This document shows positions 8,843 to 20,764 of a stretch of 64,000 nt of DNA, in pieces. Position 1 is the stretch's first letter, and each line of letters starts with the position of its first letter. This DNA comes from Arthrobacter humicola (GTDB lineage Bacteria; Actinomycetota; Actinomycetes; Actinomycetales; Micrococcaceae), in NCBI RefSeq assembly GCF_022803015.1, contig NZ_JAFKON010000001.1, forward strand, positions 496,001 to 560,000, read 5' to 3'. The notes below the pieces were generated by a model, which saw only the letters and a program-made list of their open reading frames with translations, was not told the DNA's origin and ran no database searches. The position numbers and the translations under genes are program-made.

Positions 8843-10795
8843 TCACCAGATGCTGACGCGCTCCTGCGGTGCCATCCACATGCCGTCCTGGTCCGTGACG
8901 CCGAATGCTGCGTGGAAGGCGTCGAGGTTCCTGGCGATGGCGTTCGTGCGGAACTCGTTCGGGGAGTGCGGATCCGTCGCCAGCCGGCGGATGGCCTCTT
9001 CGGTCCGGATGACCTGCCGCCACCCCGCGGCCCAGGACGCGAAGAAGCGCTGCACCCCGGTCAGGCCATCGAGCACCGGCGGTTCCTGCCCGTCGAGGCT
9101 GATCAGGTAGGCCTTGTAGCCGATGGTGAGCCCGCCCAGGTCGCCGATGTTCTCGCCCAGGGTCAGCTTGCCGTTGACCGTGTGGCCGGGGGCTGCCGTG
9201 GGGGAGAGGGCATCGAACTGCGCCACGAGCCGGGCGGCCAGAGCCTCGAACGCGGTGCGGTCATCCTCCGTCCACCAGTTGCGCAGCAGGCCGCTGCCGT
9301 CGTACTGCGAGCCCTGGTCATCGAAGCCGTGGCCGATTTCATGGCCGATCACGGCACCGATGCCGCCGTAGTTCACGGCGTCATCGGCGTCGGCAGTGAA
9401 GAACGGGGGCTGCAGCATGGCCGCAGGGAACACGATCTCGTTCAGGAGCGGATGGTAGTAGGCGTTGACCGTCTGGGGCGTCATCAGCCACTTCTCGCGG
9501 TCCACGGGCTTGCCGACCTCGTCAAGGTGGCGGTCGACGTCGGCGCTGTGCGCGCGTTCCACGTTCCCCAGCAGATCGGCGGGGTCGATCTCCACGGCGG
9601 AGTAGTCGATCCACTTATCCGGGAAGCCGATCTTGGCGCGGAAGGAGTCCAGTTTCTTCAGGGCCTCGAGCTTGGTTGCCTCGCCCATCCAGGTCAGCCC
9701 GGTGATGGACTCGCGGTACGCCTCGATCAGGTTGGCCACGAGGGTCTGCATGCGCGCCTTGTGCCCCTCCGGGAAATGTTCGGCCACGTAGATCTGCCCG
9801 ACCGCCTCACCGAGGGCCGCCTCGACCACCGCGACGCCGCGCTTCCAACGGTCCTTGATCCGCGGCGTACCGCTCAGGATGGTGCCATAGAACGCGAAGT
9901 TCGCGTCCACGAACTCGGAAGACAGGTACGGGGCGGCCGCGCTGACCACGCGCATGGCGAGCCATTCCTGCCAGGTCGCCAACGGTTCGGAATCCAGCAG
10001 GGAGGCCGCGCCGGAGAAGAAGTCGGGGGTGCTCACCACCAGCTCGGCACGCTTCTCCGGCTCGATGCCGGCCGCGTCGAACCAGTCCGCCAGCAGGGGG
10101 AACAGTTCCGCCGCTTCTGCGGCGGACTTCAAGTTGTACGTCTTTTGCGGATTCCGCAATGTCACGTTGTCCCAGTGGTGCGAAGCCAGCGCAGTTTCAA
10201 GCGCCACCACGCGTCCGGCCGCCCCCTCAGGGTCGGCAACCTCCGCGAGGCCCAGCATGGCCCCCACGTGTGCACGGTAGGCCTGGACCATCGGGGCGAA
10301 CTTCGCTTCCCGGTAATAGGACTCATCGGGCAAGCCCAGGCCGCCCTGGCCTGTGTAGAGCAGGACACGGTCCGGGTTTCCGGCATCCGGCGCGGGGTAG
10401 ATATAAAAGAGCCCGGACACATCGGCGCGGAACAGCCGTCCGGCCAGCGCCACGAGTCCGGGCACCGACGTCGTCGCGAACACCTGCGCCAGCCGCGCAC
10501 GGAGCGGGTCCAGGCCCTTGGCCTCGACCGCCGCTTCGTCCATGAAGCTGTTGTACAGGTCCCCGATCTTGCGCTCGATGCCGCTAGCCTCCGCACCGCG
10601 TGCGGCGGCCTGCCCGATGATCTCTTTCACCGCGAGCTCCGATGCGTCGCGCAGGGCGGTGAAGGTGCCCTCCAGCGGCCGGTCGTCCGGGATGACCGTG
10701 GTGTTGAGCCAGCCGCCATTCACATGCTGGTACAGGTCATCCTGCGGGCGGACGCTGGCGTCGATGGTGGACAGATCGATCCCCGAAAGTGGCAC
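8843..10795 (-). CDS. M13 family zinc metallopeptidase (neprilysin/PepO-like)
   Basis: A 650-residue peptidase of family M13. The zinc site HEIGHGFDDQG has the two histidines at about residues 485 and 489, the third ligand is the Glu in ENIGDLGG, and the substrate-binding NAYYHP motif is present. No signal peptide is visible, so it is probably cytosolic as in other actinobacterial M13 enzymes. The GTG start at 10795 is preceded by AAAGGAG with 5-nt spacing; the open frame continues to 10852 without a good start. Confidence 0.93.
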   Translation of the reverse strand: MPLSGIDLSTIDASVRPQDDLYQHVNGGWLNTTVIPDDRPLEGTFTALRDASELAVKEIIGQAAARGAEASGIERKIGDLYNSFMDEAAVEAKGLDPLRARLAQVFATTSVPGLVALAGRLFRADVSGLFYIYPAPDAGNPDRVLLYTGQGGLGLPDESYYREAKFAPMVQAYRAHVGAMLGLAEVADPEGAAGRVVALETALASHHWDNVTLRNPQKTYNLKSAAEAAELFPLLADWFDAAGIEPEKRAELVVSTPDFFSGAASLLDSEPLATWQEWLAMRVVSAAAPYLSSEFVDANFAFYGTILSGTPRIKDRWKRGVAVVEAALGEAVGQIYVAEHFPEGHKARMQTLVANLIEAYRESITGLTWMGEATKLEALKKLDSFRAKIGFPDKWIDYSAVEIDPADLLGNVERAHSADVDRHLDEVGKPVDREKWLMTPQTVNAYYHPLLNEIVFPAAMLQPPFFTADADDAVNYGGIGAVIGHEIGHGFDDQGSQYDGSGLLRNWWTEDDRTAFEALAARLVAQFDALSPTAAPGHTVNGKLTLGENIGDLGGLTIGYKAYLISLDGQEPPVLDGLTGVQRFFASWAAGWRQVIRTEEAIRRLATDPHSPNEFRTNAIARNLDAFHAAFGVTDQDGMWMAPQERVSIW

Positions 10796-10910
10796 GGATG
10801 CTCCTTTGAGAGGCAGTCCGGCCCGGAGCGTTTGCCGGCGCACGGTCTGCATGGTGGACGTTACGGTGGTCTGGCTCCTTCATCTTACGCACCCGTGTTA
10901 CTGTGAAAAG

Positions 10911-12787
<1,877 letters not shown>

Positions 12788-12841
12788 TCTGTCCCTGTCT
12801 GATGCCTCCGAGGACGGGCAGGCACTGTCAAACAACGCATA

Positions 12842-12880
12842 ACTGCGCCGCCGGAAACACTCCGGCGGCGCAGTATTTTG
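12842..12880 (+). terminator. Terminator after leuA
   Basis: A perfect 14-bp stem (12842-12855 with 12861-12874) with an AACAC loop is followed by ATTTT, 54 nt after the leuA stop. Confidence 0.88.
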
Positions 12881-12968
12881 CCTCCGTCTTTTACCTCCTT
12901 CTTTTACCGTTCTACCTCGGCGGCCCTGCCCATGCCGTGATTCCGTAAAGACAATGCGAAGATTAACT

Positions 12969-13721
12969 GTGGTCCAACAATCCTTTGCTGCGCGTGCCTA
13001 CCGTGATGACGCCGTCGTGCTGCGCACCCATAAGCTGGGCGAGGCCGACCGGATCATCACCCTGCTGACCAAGCACCACGGCCAGGTGCGGGCGGTGGCC
13101 AAGGGGGTACGTCGCACCAGCAGCCGGTTCGGCGCCAGGCTGGAACCGTTTATGGTGGCCGATCTCCAGCTGATTTCCGGGCGCACCCTGGACGTCGTCA
13201 CGCAGGCCGTGGCCAAGGGCGCCTACGGCGGGAACATCGCCGCGGACTATGGCCGGTACACGGTGGCGGCCGCCATGACCGAGACGGCGGAGAAGCTCAC
13301 CGACGTCGACGGTGAAGCCGGGACCGCCCAGTACAACCTGCTGGTGGGGGCCCTCGCGTCCCTGAGCCGGGGCGACCACGCCCCCGAACTCATCTTGGAT
13401 TCCTACCTGCTCCGCGCCCTCGCGACCGGCGGCTGGGCGCCCAGCTTCACCGACTGCGCCCGGTGCGGTGCGTCCGGGCCGCACACCGCCTTTTCCGCGC
13501 CGCTCGGCGGCATGGTCTGCCACGGGTGCCGGCCGCCGGGATCGCCCGCGCCGGCCCCGGAGACGGTGCTCCTCATGGGTGCCCTGCTCACCGGAAACTG
13601 GACGACGGCGGATGCCTCAGCCTCCGTCCACCGCCGGGAAGCGGCCGGACTGGTAGCCAGCTACCTCCAGTGGCACCTGGAACGAGTCCTGAAATCCCTC
13701 AAACATGTGGAGCGAACGTAA
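12969..13721 (+). CDS. recO: DNA repair protein RecO
   Basis: About 250 residues. RecO helps load RecA on SSB-coated DNA in the RecFOR pathway. The N-terminal OB-fold begins [25 protein letters not shown], and the central helical part contains a zinc site CARCG...CHGC near residues 160-180. The open frame starts at ATG 12954; GTG 12969 is preferred because family members start just before [11 protein letters not shown], but neither has a strong ribosome site. It is separated by 2 nt from uppS. Confidence 0.93.
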   Translation: MVQQSFAARAYRDDAVVLRTHKLGEADRIITLLTKHHGQVRAVAKGVRRTSSRFGARLEPFMVADLQLISGRTLDVVTQAVAKGAYGGNIAADYGRYTVAAAMTETAEKLTDVDGEAGTAQYNLLVGALASLSRGDHAPELILDSYLLRALATGGWAPSFTDCARCGASGPHTAFSAPLGGMVCHGCRPPGSPAPAPETVLLMGALLTGNWTTADASASVHRREAAGLVASYLQWHLERVLKSLKHVERT

Positions 13722-13723
13722 AA

Positions 13724-14593
13724 GTGGCATTGGGAAGAAGCCTGGGAAAGAACCTGGAGAAAAGCCAGGCGAAACAGTCCAACGGCCGGCGGCGGACCAC
13801 CCCGGTGGTGGCTCCCTATCCGCACCCGTCCGGCGCTGTTCCGCCCGCGATTCCCGCGGAGTTCATCCCGCGGCATGTGGCGATCGTCATGGACGGCAAC
13901 GGGCGCTGGGCGAACCAGCGCGGCCTGCCACGGATCGAGGGCCACAAGGCGGGGGAGCCTGCCCTGCTGGACGTCATGGCCGGCGCGATCGAGCTGGGGA
14001 TCGAATACGTCAGCGTGTACGCCTTCTCCACCGAGAACTGGCGGCGGTCCCCTGAGGAGGTGCGCTTCCTGATGGGCTTCAACAAGGACGTCCTGCGCCG
14101 GCAACGGAACCAGCTCGATGAATGGGGGGTCCGGATCCGCTGGTCCGGGCGGCGCCCGAAGCTGTGGGGCTCCGTGATCCGCGAACTCGAAGAGGCCGAG
14201 GACTACACCCGGGGAAACAGCACCTGCACCCTGAACATGTGCGTCAACTACGGCGGACGGGCCGAGCTCGCCGACGCCGTCTCCGCGATCGCGGAGGAAG
14301 TGGCCCAGGGCCGGCTGAAGCCGGGGGCCATCACCGAGCGGACCATCCAGAAGTTCCTCGACGAGCCGGACCTGCCGGACGTGGACCTGTTCCTGCGCAG
14401 TTCCGGGGAACAGCGGCTGTCCAACTTCATGCTCTGGCAGTCGGCCTATGCCGAGTTCGTGTTCATGGACACCCTGTGGCCGGACGTGGACCGGCGGACG
14501 CTGTGGGACGCCGTCGAGATCTATGCACAGCGGGACCGCCGCTACGGTGGAGCCATCGACGCCGCTCCCGCCGCGGGCGGCCAGGTCAGCTGA
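13724..14593 (+). CDS. uppS: Isoprenyl transferase (undecaprenyl/polyprenyl diphosphate synthase)
   Basis: A 289-residue cis-prenyltransferase that elongates allylic diphosphates with IPP to make the lipid carrier for cell-wall synthesis. The signature [17 protein letters not shown] holds the catalytic Asp, VYAFSTENW follows, and the C-terminal [23 protein letters not shown] motif binds IPP diphosphate. GTG 13724 follows GGAG at 11-nt spacing and begins 2 nt after recO; a longer frame through recO is not coding. It converges with the hydrolase gene 6 nt away. Confidence 0.95.
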   Translation: MALGRSLGKNLEKSQAKQSNGRRRTTPVVAPYPHPSGAVPPAIPAEFIPRHVAIVMDGNGRWANQRGLPRIEGHKAGEPALLDVMAGAIELGIEYVSVYAFSTENWRRSPEEVRFLMGFNKDVLRRQRNQLDEWGVRIRWSGRRPKLWGSVIRELEEAEDYTRGNSTCTLNMCVNYGGRAELADAVSAIAEEVAQGRLKPGAITERTIQKFLDEPDLPDVDLFLRSSGEQRLSNFMLWQSAYAEFVFMDTLWPDVDRRTLWDAVEIYAQRDRRYGGAIDAAPAAGGQVS

Positions 14594-14599
14594 TCCGCG

Positions 14600-15571
14600 T
14601 CAGTCGTAGACGTACGCCCTGATCCACCGGGACAGCCGGGCATAGGCGTCCGCGCGGACCCGCGGGGCGGAGAGGAAGACGTCATGCAGGGCGCCGTCAA
14701 TCCGCTCCAACGTCACGGTGCGGCCCAGGCTGAGCGCGCGGAGGGCGATTGTGTTCACGTCCAGGACCGCGTCCGTGCTGCGCATGGACTCCTTCCAGAA
14801 CATCCCGTTGGCGCTGGCGCCCGAGATGAGCACCAGGATGGGCACATCGATGTTCAGCCCACGCGCCACCCTGGACTGCCCGGCGAGCACGGCGCTGAGC
14901 CAGCCGGCGCGGACCGGAAAGGCGTGCGGCGGACGGTAGGCATCGTCCAGGGCCCATTCGCCTTCCGCGGCGCTGCTGATGCTGCGCCAGTAGAAGGCCC
15001 GCTCGGGCAGCCGGATCACAGATTCCGGCCAGAACCGGGCGAACGGCTCCACCATGGTCCGCGCGGCCCTGCGCAGGGCGGGGCTGCCATGGACTTCCAG
15101 CCATGGGCTGTCCAGGACCAGCTGTGACACCATCCCCGGATGCCGGTCGGCCCACAGCGCCGCGATCAGGCCGCCGGTGGAGTGTCCCATCAGCGTCACC
15201 CGCCGCGGCGTGGCGCCCGGCCTGAGCGAACCGATGATCCCGAGCGCTGCAGTGATTTCGGCGTCGTAGTTGTCCAGGTCCGCGACGTAGCCGCCGTGGG
15301 TGCCCGGGCGCAGGCTACGGCCATGGTTGTGCATGTCGAGGGCGAAAAACTCAAACCCCTGCCCCGCCCAGAATTCCGCGAGCTCCTCATTGAAGAAGTA
15401 GTCACTCCAGCCGTGCAGGAACAGCACAGCCCGGGCCGGCAGCACTGATGGTGCCGGCGGGAGCGGGGTATGGCGGACCAGGGTGGCAGTGCGCAGCACA
15501 CCGTCAGGGCTGACGGCCTCAAAGGTGCACGCCTGGAAATCATCCCCGAGAATGTCGGTCCGCCACTGCAT
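14600..15571 (-). CDS. Alpha/beta hydrolase (serine hydrolase, lysophospholipase-like)
   Basis: A 323-residue alpha/beta-hydrolase of the Hydrolase_4 type. The oxyanion strand is VLFLHGWSDYFF, the nucleophile elbow is GHSTGG, and the late His lies in DGALHDVF. There is no signal peptide. Related proteins act on monoacylglycerol or lysophospholipid esters, but the substrate here is not determined. A strong GGAGGAAAG ribosome site precedes ATG 15571. It lies 36 nt downstream of the FAD-dehydrogenase gene on the same strand, so the two may be co-transcribed. Confidence 0.88.
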   Translation of the reverse strand: MQWRTDILGDDFQACTFEAVSPDGVLRTATLVRHTPLPPAPSVLPARAVLFLHGWSDYFFNEELAEFWAGQGFEFFALDMHNHGRSLRPGTHGGYVADLDNYDAEITAALGIIGSLRPGATPRRVTLMGHSTGGLIAALWADRHPGMVSQLVLDSPWLEVHGSPALRRAARTMVEPFARFWPESVIRLPERAFYWRSISSAAEGEWALDDAYRPPHAFPVRAGWLSAVLAGQSRVARGLNIDVPILVLISGASANGMFWKESMRSTDAVLDVNTIALRALSLGRTVTLERIDGALHDVFLSAPRVRADAYARLSRWIRAYVYD

Positions 15572-15607
15572 CGACTTTCCTCCTGTGTAACTGAGTGCCT
15601 GCCCGGA

Positions 15608-17302
15608 CTAGGCCGCGGACGCAGCGGCCCGGCCCGCGGAACGTCCGGAGAAGAGGCATCCGCCCAGGAACGTTCCCTCGAGTGCCCGGTAGCCGTGGAT
15701 TCCGCCGCCGCCAAACCCTGCGGCTTCACCGGCCGCGAACAGCCCGGGCACGGGCTGTCCGGTGGCATCCAGGACCCGCGACTGCAGATCCGTCTGCACA
15801 CCGCCAAGGCTCTTGCGCGTCAGGACCGAGAGCCGGACGGCGAGCAGGGGACCGTGCCGCGGATCCAGCAGCCGGTGCGGCGGGGCGACCCGCATGATCT
15901 TGTCGGTGGCGAAACGCCGCGCTGCCCGGATCGCCGCCAGCTGCGGATCCTTGCCCATCCCGCTGGCAAACTGCCGGTCCCGGTCGCGGATCAGCTGCTC
16001 CAGGGCCGCGGGGTCGATGAGCTGCCCGCCCGTCAGATCGTTCATCTGCCCGGCGAGCCCGGCGGGGTCCGCTGCCTGCAGGAAGTCCACCCCGCGGTCC
16101 AGGAACCGCTGCAGCGGTGTATCGCTGCCGGGCTTCAGCCGTGAGACCAGCCGCCGGACGTCCTTGCCCGTGAGATCCGGGTTCTGCTCGGATCCTGACA
16201 GCGCGAACTCCTTCAGCGCGATGCTGCGGTTCAGGACGAACCATGAATGGGCATGTCCCGTGGCCAGGATGTGGCGCAGGGCGCCGAGCGAATCGAAGCC
16301 CGGAAACAGCGGAGGCGGGAGCATCCGCCCCGTCGCGTCCAGCCACAGGGCCGACGGTCCGGGCAGGATCCGGATGCCGTGCCGCGGCCAGACCGGGGCA
16401 TGGTTGTGGATACCCTCCGGGTAATGCCACATCCGGTCCCCGTTGATGAGGAGTCCGCCGGCGCGGCCCACGGCCGGGAGGAAGTCCCCGTCCACGGATG
16501 CCGGCACGCCACTCAGCATCCGCTCCGGCGCCGCGCCGCCTGGCCACTGCTTGCGGACCACATTGTGGTTGCCGCCGATGCCGCCGCTTGTCACCACCAC
16601 GGCCGCGGCCGCAGCCTCGAAAGTGCCGGCCGGGCGTCGTGAAGAGCTTTCGCCCCGGCCTGCGCCGCTGGCTTCGAGCAATTCGCCGCGCACGCCGCTC
16701 ACCCGGCCCGCGGTTTTCACGAGCCCGGTGGCGCGGTGGCGGAAATGGAAGGACACGCGGCCGGCGGCTTCGCCTTCGCGCAGCTTGGCAAGGAAGGGGG
16801 CCACCAGCGCCGGTCCCGTGCCCCACGCGACATGGAAGCGCGGGACAGTGTTGCCGTGGCCGTCCGGGCCGTAGCCGCCGCGTTCGGCCCACTGCACCAG
16901 GGGAAACAGCCCGACGCCCAGCGCGGCGAGCCAGCCACGCTTCTCACCGGCGGCGAAGTTCACGTACGCCGCCGCCCACTCCTTCGCCAGGGCGTCCTCC
17001 GGCCGGTCGAATCCCGCCGACGCATGCCAGTCGGCGAGGGCCAGCTCTTCACTGTCCCGCACCCCGAGCCGCCGCTGCTCCGGAGTGTTGACCATGAAGA
17101 GGCCGCCGAAGGACCAGTGCGCCTGGCCACCGACGGAAGCCTCGGGTTCCTGATCGAGCACCGCCACCCGGCGGCCGGCGGCATAGGCCTGGGCCGCGGC
17201 CACGAGCCCTGCCAGGCCGGCGCCGACCACCACAACATCGGCCTCGATCCCGCGACCCGAAGCCCCACGGCCGGCCGTTCCGACACCCTCATTGCTGGTC
17301 AT
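15608..17302 (-). CDS. FAD-binding dehydrogenase (fumarate reductase/ketosteroid dehydrogenase fold)
   Basis: A 564-residue flavoprotein. The N-terminal dinucleotide fold is VVVVGAGLAGLVAAAQAYAAG, and the C-terminal FAD motif is PGLFAAGEAAGFGGGGIHGYRALEGTFLGGC. This matches the FAD_binding_2 family annotated as FAD-binding dehydrogenase. Such enzymes oxidise or reduce C-C bonds next to carbonyls; the physiological substrate is unknown. It is divergent from pyrD across a 151-bp region with three direct repeats. Confidence 0.88.
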   Translation of the reverse strand: MTSNEGVGTAGRGASGRGIEADVVVVGAGLAGLVAAAQAYAAGRRVAVLDQEPEASVGGQAHWSFGGLFMVNTPEQRRLGVRDSEELALADWHASAGFDRPEDALAKEWAAAYVNFAAGEKRGWLAALGVGLFPLVQWAERGGYGPDGHGNTVPRFHVAWGTGPALVAPFLAKLREGEAAGRVSFHFRHRATGLVKTAGRVSGVRGELLEASGAGRGESSSRRPAGTFEAAAAAVVVTSGGIGGNHNVVRKQWPGGAAPERMLSGVPASVDGDFLPAVGRAGGLLINGDRMWHYPEGIHNHAPVWPRHGIRILPGPSALWLDATGRMLPPPLFPGFDSLGALRHILATGHAHSWFVLNRSIALKEFALSGSEQNPDLTGKDVRRLVSRLKPGSDTPLQRFLDRGVDFLQAADPAGLAGQMNDLTGGQLIDPAALEQLIRDRDRQFASGMGKDPQLAAIRAARRFATDKIMRVAPPHRLLDPRHGPLLAVRLSVLTRKSLGGVQTDLQSRVLDATGQPVPGLFAAGEAAGFGGGGIHGYRALEGTFLGGCLFSGRSAGRAAASAA

Positions 17303-17362
17303 GGCTTCATGCTAACTCGCGCCGGCGCACTTCCGCCGCCGGGCCCGGGCGCGGGGGCGCCG

Positions 17363-17397
17363 CAGTCACAACGACAGTCACAACGGGCAGTCACAAC
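17363..17397. repeat. Three direct repeats CAGTCACAAC between FAD-dehydrogenase and pyrD
   Basis: The 10-mer CAGTCACAAC occurs at 17363, 17375 and 17388, with start-to-start spacing of 12 and 13 nt. It sits 57 nt upstream of pyrD and 61 nt upstream of the divergent gene. Near-helical spacing suggests a regulator-binding array, but no known consensus was matched. Confidence 0.7.
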
Positions 17398-17453
17398 CGT
17401 GCCGGCGGGTGCGCTGGTTTGGTCTGCGCGGCCCGAACCGGAAAACTAGAGGC

Positions 17454-18527
17454 ATGCGCGTATATCCCACATTTTTCCGGCTGGCCTTCACATGGATGGA
17501 CGCCGAACGCGCCCATAAGATCGGGTTCAAGGCCATCCGCCTCGCCCACAGCTGCGGTGCCGGGCGGTTGCTGCAGAAGTTCACCGCCCCCGCGGCGTCG
17601 CTGCAGACCCAGGCGTTTGGCCTGACCTTCCCGTCCCCATTCGGCCTGGCTGCCGGCTTCGACAAGGAAGGCCACGGCATCGAGGCGCTGGCGGAGCTCG
17701 GCTTCGGCCATGTGGAGGTCGGCACCATCACCGGCCAGGCCCAGCCCGGGAACCCGGCGCCGCGGCTGTTCCGCCTCGTGGAGGACAGGGCCGTCGTCAA
17801 CCGCATGGGGTTCAACAACGACGGCGCCGCGGCGGTGGCCCCGCGCCTGAAGTCCGCCCGCGCCGCCCTGCAGCGCCAGCACCCCGGCGTCCGGCCCGTG
17901 ATCGGGGTGAACATCGGCAAGAGCAAGGTGGTCGGGCTCGAGGATGCGGTGTCCGATTACCTGATCAGCGCGCGCAGCCTGGCCCCCGCTGCGGACTATC
18001 TCGTGGTGAACGTCAGCTCGCCCAACACCCCCGGTCTTCGGCTGCTGCAGGACGTGGAGACCCTGCGCCCGCTGCTGGCCGCAGTGGGGGAGGAGGCGGA
18101 CAAGGCCGCCGGCCGCCACGTTCCCCTCCTGGTCAAGATCGCGCCCGACCTCAGTGATGAGGACATCGACGACGTCGCGCGCCTGGCGCTTGACCTGAAG
18201 CTGGACGGCATCATCGCCACCAACACCACGATCGCCCGCACCGGGCTCGCCTCCAGCCCCGACAAGGTTGAGGCGTGCGGAGCAGGAGGTCTTTCCGGGG
18301 CGCCCCTGAAGAAACGGTCCCTGGAGGTCCTGGCCCGGCTCAAGTCCGTCACCGGCGGAGCGCTGACCCTGGTCTCGGTGGGGGGCGTCGAAACGGCACA
18401 GGACGTGCAGGAACGGCTGGACGCCGGCGCCACCCTCGTCCAGGGCTACACGGCGTTCCTTTACGAGGGACCTTTCTGGGCCGCCCGCATCAACCGGCTG
18501 CTGGCCACCCACCCGAGCCGGCGCTAG
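17454..18527 (+). CDS. pyrD: Quinone-dependent dihydroorotate dehydrogenase (class 2)
   Basis: A 357-residue class 2 PyrD, membrane-associated, oxidising dihydroorotate to orotate with quinone as acceptor. The amphipathic N-terminal helix [16 protein letters not shown] is present. FMN-binding motifs include [12 protein letters not shown] and [11 protein letters not shown], the catalytic Ser lies in [11 protein letters not shown], and [13 protein letters not shown] with IATNTTI completes the site. ATG 17454 follows AGAGG. It stands alone, away from a pyr operon, and ends at a strong bidirectional terminator. Confidence 0.95.
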   Translation: MRVYPTFFRLAFTWMDAERAHKIGFKAIRLAHSCGAGRLLQKFTAPAASLQTQAFGLTFPSPFGLAAGFDKEGHGIEALAELGFGHVEVGTITGQAQPGNPAPRLFRLVEDRAVVNRMGFNNDGAAAVAPRLKSARAALQRQHPGVRPVIGVNIGKSKVVGLEDAVSDYLISARSLAPAADYLVVNVSSPNTPGLRLLQDVETLRPLLAAVGEEADKAAGRHVPLLVKIAPDLSDEDIDDVARLALDLKLDGIIATNTTIARTGLASSPDKVEACGAGGLSGAPLKKRSLEVLARLKSVTGGALTLVSVGGVETAQDVQERLDAGATLVQGYTAFLYEGPFWAARINRLLATHPSRR

Positions 18528-18562
18528 CCCTTGCGCTGCGATCGGGCCGGACCGGTCGCAGC

Positions 18563-18606
18563 AACCAAGAAGCCCCCGACAGGTGACTGCCGGGGGCTTC
18601 TTGGTT
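18563..18606. terminator. Bidirectional terminator between pyrD and DUF3043 gene
   Basis: A 16-bp perfect stem (18563-18578 with 18591-18606) encloses a small CAG/CTG inner stem. T-runs are short, but the hairpin sits between two convergent genes. Confidence 0.82.
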
Positions 18607-18627
18607 AAGAATCGTGGAAGGGAAATG

Positions 18628-19227
18628 TCAGGCGGGGAACTCGCCGCGCCGGACCTGGGGCTTGGGCAGGCGCAGGCGGCGGAACTGCAGGGAGCGCATG
18701 GAGCCGTACCAGACGGTGCCGCGCTCGACGTCGCCGAACTTTTCGCCGAGCCGTTTCTTGAGCTTGCGGGAGAGGATAAAGACGTCCACGAAGACCGCGA
18801 GGAACATGACCCAGAAGGCGCCCAGGACGTAGACCATCTGTGCGCTGGAGGCCGGCACGAGCAAGGAGATGATGACAAACAGCAGGGCGCCGAACATGAG
18901 GAACTCGCCAAGGCTGAAGCGGGCATCGACAAAATCACGGGCGAACCGCTTCTGCGGACCCTTGTCCCGCAGCGGCAGGAACTTATCGTCACCGGTGTCC
19001 ATGGCCTGCCGCATCTTGAGCCGCTGCTCCGTGACGGCGGCGCGCTCGGCAGCCTTGGAAGCCTTGCGGTCCTCCGGCACGAGGGGCCGCTTGCGGGCCG
19101 CCTCCTGGGCGCTGCGCTTGGGCGTGGGTGTGCCCTTGCCGGTCACGGCGCTACGGGCTGCTGCCTCGGATGCCTGCTGGTCAACTACGTCCTGCGCCGA
19201 TGGCGCTTCCTTTTTACGTCCAAACAC
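18628..19227 (-). CDS. DUF3043 membrane protein
   Basis: A 199-residue protein of the actinobacterial DUF3043 family. The first 100 residues are hydrophilic and charged (VFGRKKEAPSAQ...), two membrane helices lie at about residues 115-155 (LMFGALLFVIISLLV and MVYVLGAFWVMFLAVFVDVF), and the tail is basic. The function is unknown. GTG 19227 gives the usual family N-terminus; an upstream in-frame GTG at 19251 is the alternative. Confidence 0.85.
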   Translation of the reverse strand: MFGRKKEAPSAQDVVDQQASEAAARSAVTGKGTPTPKRSAQEAARKRPLVPEDRKASKAAERAAVTEQRLKMRQAMDTGDDKFLPLRDKGPQKRFARDFVDARFSLGEFLMFGALLFVIISLLVPASSAQMVYVLGAFWVMFLAVFVDVFILSRKLKKRLGEKFGDVERGTVWYGSMRSLQFRRLRLPKPQVRRGEFPA

Positions 19228-19320
19228 CCCTAAAGAATACCCCGCAGACACAGGCCCGAGACCCAGCCCACACGGCGCAGGCCCGGGCGTGACGCTGTTT
19301 GTAGTGATTCAGAGCACGGG

Positions 19321-19326
19321 TAGTGT
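19321..19326 (+). promoter_or_regulatory. Candidate -10 for a near-leaderless dipeptidase mRNA
   Basis: TAGTGT ends 7 nt before the ATG at 19334, and no ribosome-binding site is visible. TTGTAG about 16 nt upstream could act as -35. This placement predicts a transcript starting at or beside the start codon. Confidence 0.4.
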
Positions 19327-19333
19327 TTTGGCC

Positions 19334-20764
19334 ATGACTTCATCTACCGCGGGGAACCCGCAGACCACCATGGACCACGAGGGCACCATCGATGCCGAGG
19401 CCCTCCGCCAGGCCGTTGCCGAATCGTTCGACGAGACGATCGGCCAGCTGACGGAACTTGTTGCCATTCCGGGCATCGCCTGGCCCAGCTTTGATCCCGC
19501 CCCGTTGAACCGCAGCGCCGACGCCGTCGCCAGCCTCGTGCGGGCCAGCGGCTTCGACGACGTCCGGATCCTCCGCTGCGACAAGGAAGACGGGACGCCC
19601 GGCGGGCCCGCCGTCGTCGCCCGCCGCCCGGCCGCGGAGGGCAAGCCGACAGTCCTGCTGTACGCCCACCACGACGTCCAGCCCACCGGCGACCTGGCAC
19701 TGTGGGAAACCGACCCCTTTACCGCCGTCGAGCGCGACGGCAGGCTCTTCGGCCGCGGTGCCGCCGATGACAAGGCCGGCATCCTGGCGCACATCGCCGC
19801 CTACTCTGCGGTCACGCGCGTGCTCGGTGACGAACTGGGCCTGGGCGTGACGTTCTTCTTCGAGGGCGAAGAGGAGGCCGGCTCGCCAACGTTCCGGCAG
19901 TTCCTGGAAACCCACCGCGAGCTGCTCCGCGCCGACGTGATCGTCGTGGCCGACTCCAGCAACTGGAAGGTCGGCATTCCAGCCCTGACCACCAGCCTGC
20001 GCGGCCTGGTGGACGGCACCATCGAGGTCAAGGTCCTGGACCACGCCGTGCACTCGGGCATGTTCGGCGGCCCCGTGCTCGACGCCCCGACCCTGCTGGC
20101 CCGCCTGATCGCGACCCTCCACGACGACGAGGGCAGTGTCGCGATCAAGGGCCTGGTGAGCCGCGATGACGTGGTTGTCGACCTCACCGAGGAGGAGTAC
20201 CGCGCCGACGCCTCCGTGCTCGACGGCGTGAAGCTCGCCGGGACCGGCAGCATTGCCTCACGCATGTGGACCAAGCCCGCCCTGTCCATCATCGGCTTTG
20301 ACGCCCCGGCCGTGGACGTGGCCTCCAACACCCTGCTGCCGCGGGCCCGGGCCAAGTTCAGCCTGCGCCTGGCCCCGGGGCAGGACCCGGCAGCCGCCAT
20401 GGAGGCTGTCCGCCAGCACGTCGAAACCCACGCCCCGTTCGGCGCTGAGGTGGTGTTCACCCCGGGGGAGAGCGGCAACTCCTTCCTGACGGACACGAGC
20501 TCGAAGGCCGCGTCCGTGGCCATGTGGGCCCTGGGCGAGGCCTGGGGCGTGCCCGCCGTCGAAATGGGGATCGGCGGATCGATCCCCTTCATCGCGGACC
20601 TCACCGAGCTCTACCCGGACGTGCAGATCCTGGTCACCGGCGTCGAGGATCCCGATTCCCGAGCCCACAGCGCCAACGAATCGCTGCACCTGGGTGACTT
20701 CCGGAACGCAATTGTCGCCGAGGCCCTGCTGCTCGCGCGCCTGAACAACGAAGGCGCGCTCTAG
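19334..20764 (+). CDS. M20 family dipeptidase
   Basis: A 476-residue dinuclear zinc peptidase of the M20 dipeptidase (CPG2/DapE-like) group. Metal and catalytic motifs are YAHHDVQPTGD, GRGAADDKAGILAH and FEGEEEAGSP, with a late metal ligand in RAHSANE. The dimerisation lid lies between about residues 210 and 330. Likely it hydrolyses dipeptides in the cytosol. ATG 19334 was chosen because the frame upstream runs antisense through the DUF3043 gene; no Shine-Dalgarno is visible there. Confidence 0.92.
   Translation: MTSSTAGNPQTTMDHEGTIDAEALRQAVAESFDETIGQLTELVAIPGIAWPSFDPAPLNRSADAVASLVRASGFDDVRILRCDKEDGTPGGPAVVARRPAAEGKPTVLLYAHHDVQPTGDLALWETDPFTAVERDGRLFGRGAADDKAGILAHIAAYSAVTRVLGDELGLGVTFFFEGEEEAGSPTFRQFLETHRELLRADVIVVADSSNWKVGIPALTTSLRGLVDGTIEVKVLDHAVHSGMFGGPVLDAPTLLARLIATLHDDEGSVAIKGLVSRDDVVVDLTEEEYRADASVLDGVKLAGTGSIASRMWTKPALSIIGFDAPAVDVASNTLLPRARAKFSLRLAPGQDPAAAMEAVRQHVETHAPFGAEVVFTPGESGNSFLTDTSSKAASVAMWALGEAWGVPAVEMGIGGSIPFIADLTELYPDVQILVTGVEDPDSRAHSANESLHLGDFRNAIVAEALLLARLNNEGAL

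Noticed and set aside
8912-10906. A 664-codon open frame opposite the M13 peptidase gene
   Set aside because: It is antisense to a gene with a complete zinc site; high-GC codon bias leaves long open shadows. No family motif is seen in its translation.
17391-18992. A 533-codon open frame antisense to pyrD
   Set aside because: It covers pyrD and the terminator between genes and encodes no recognisable domain.
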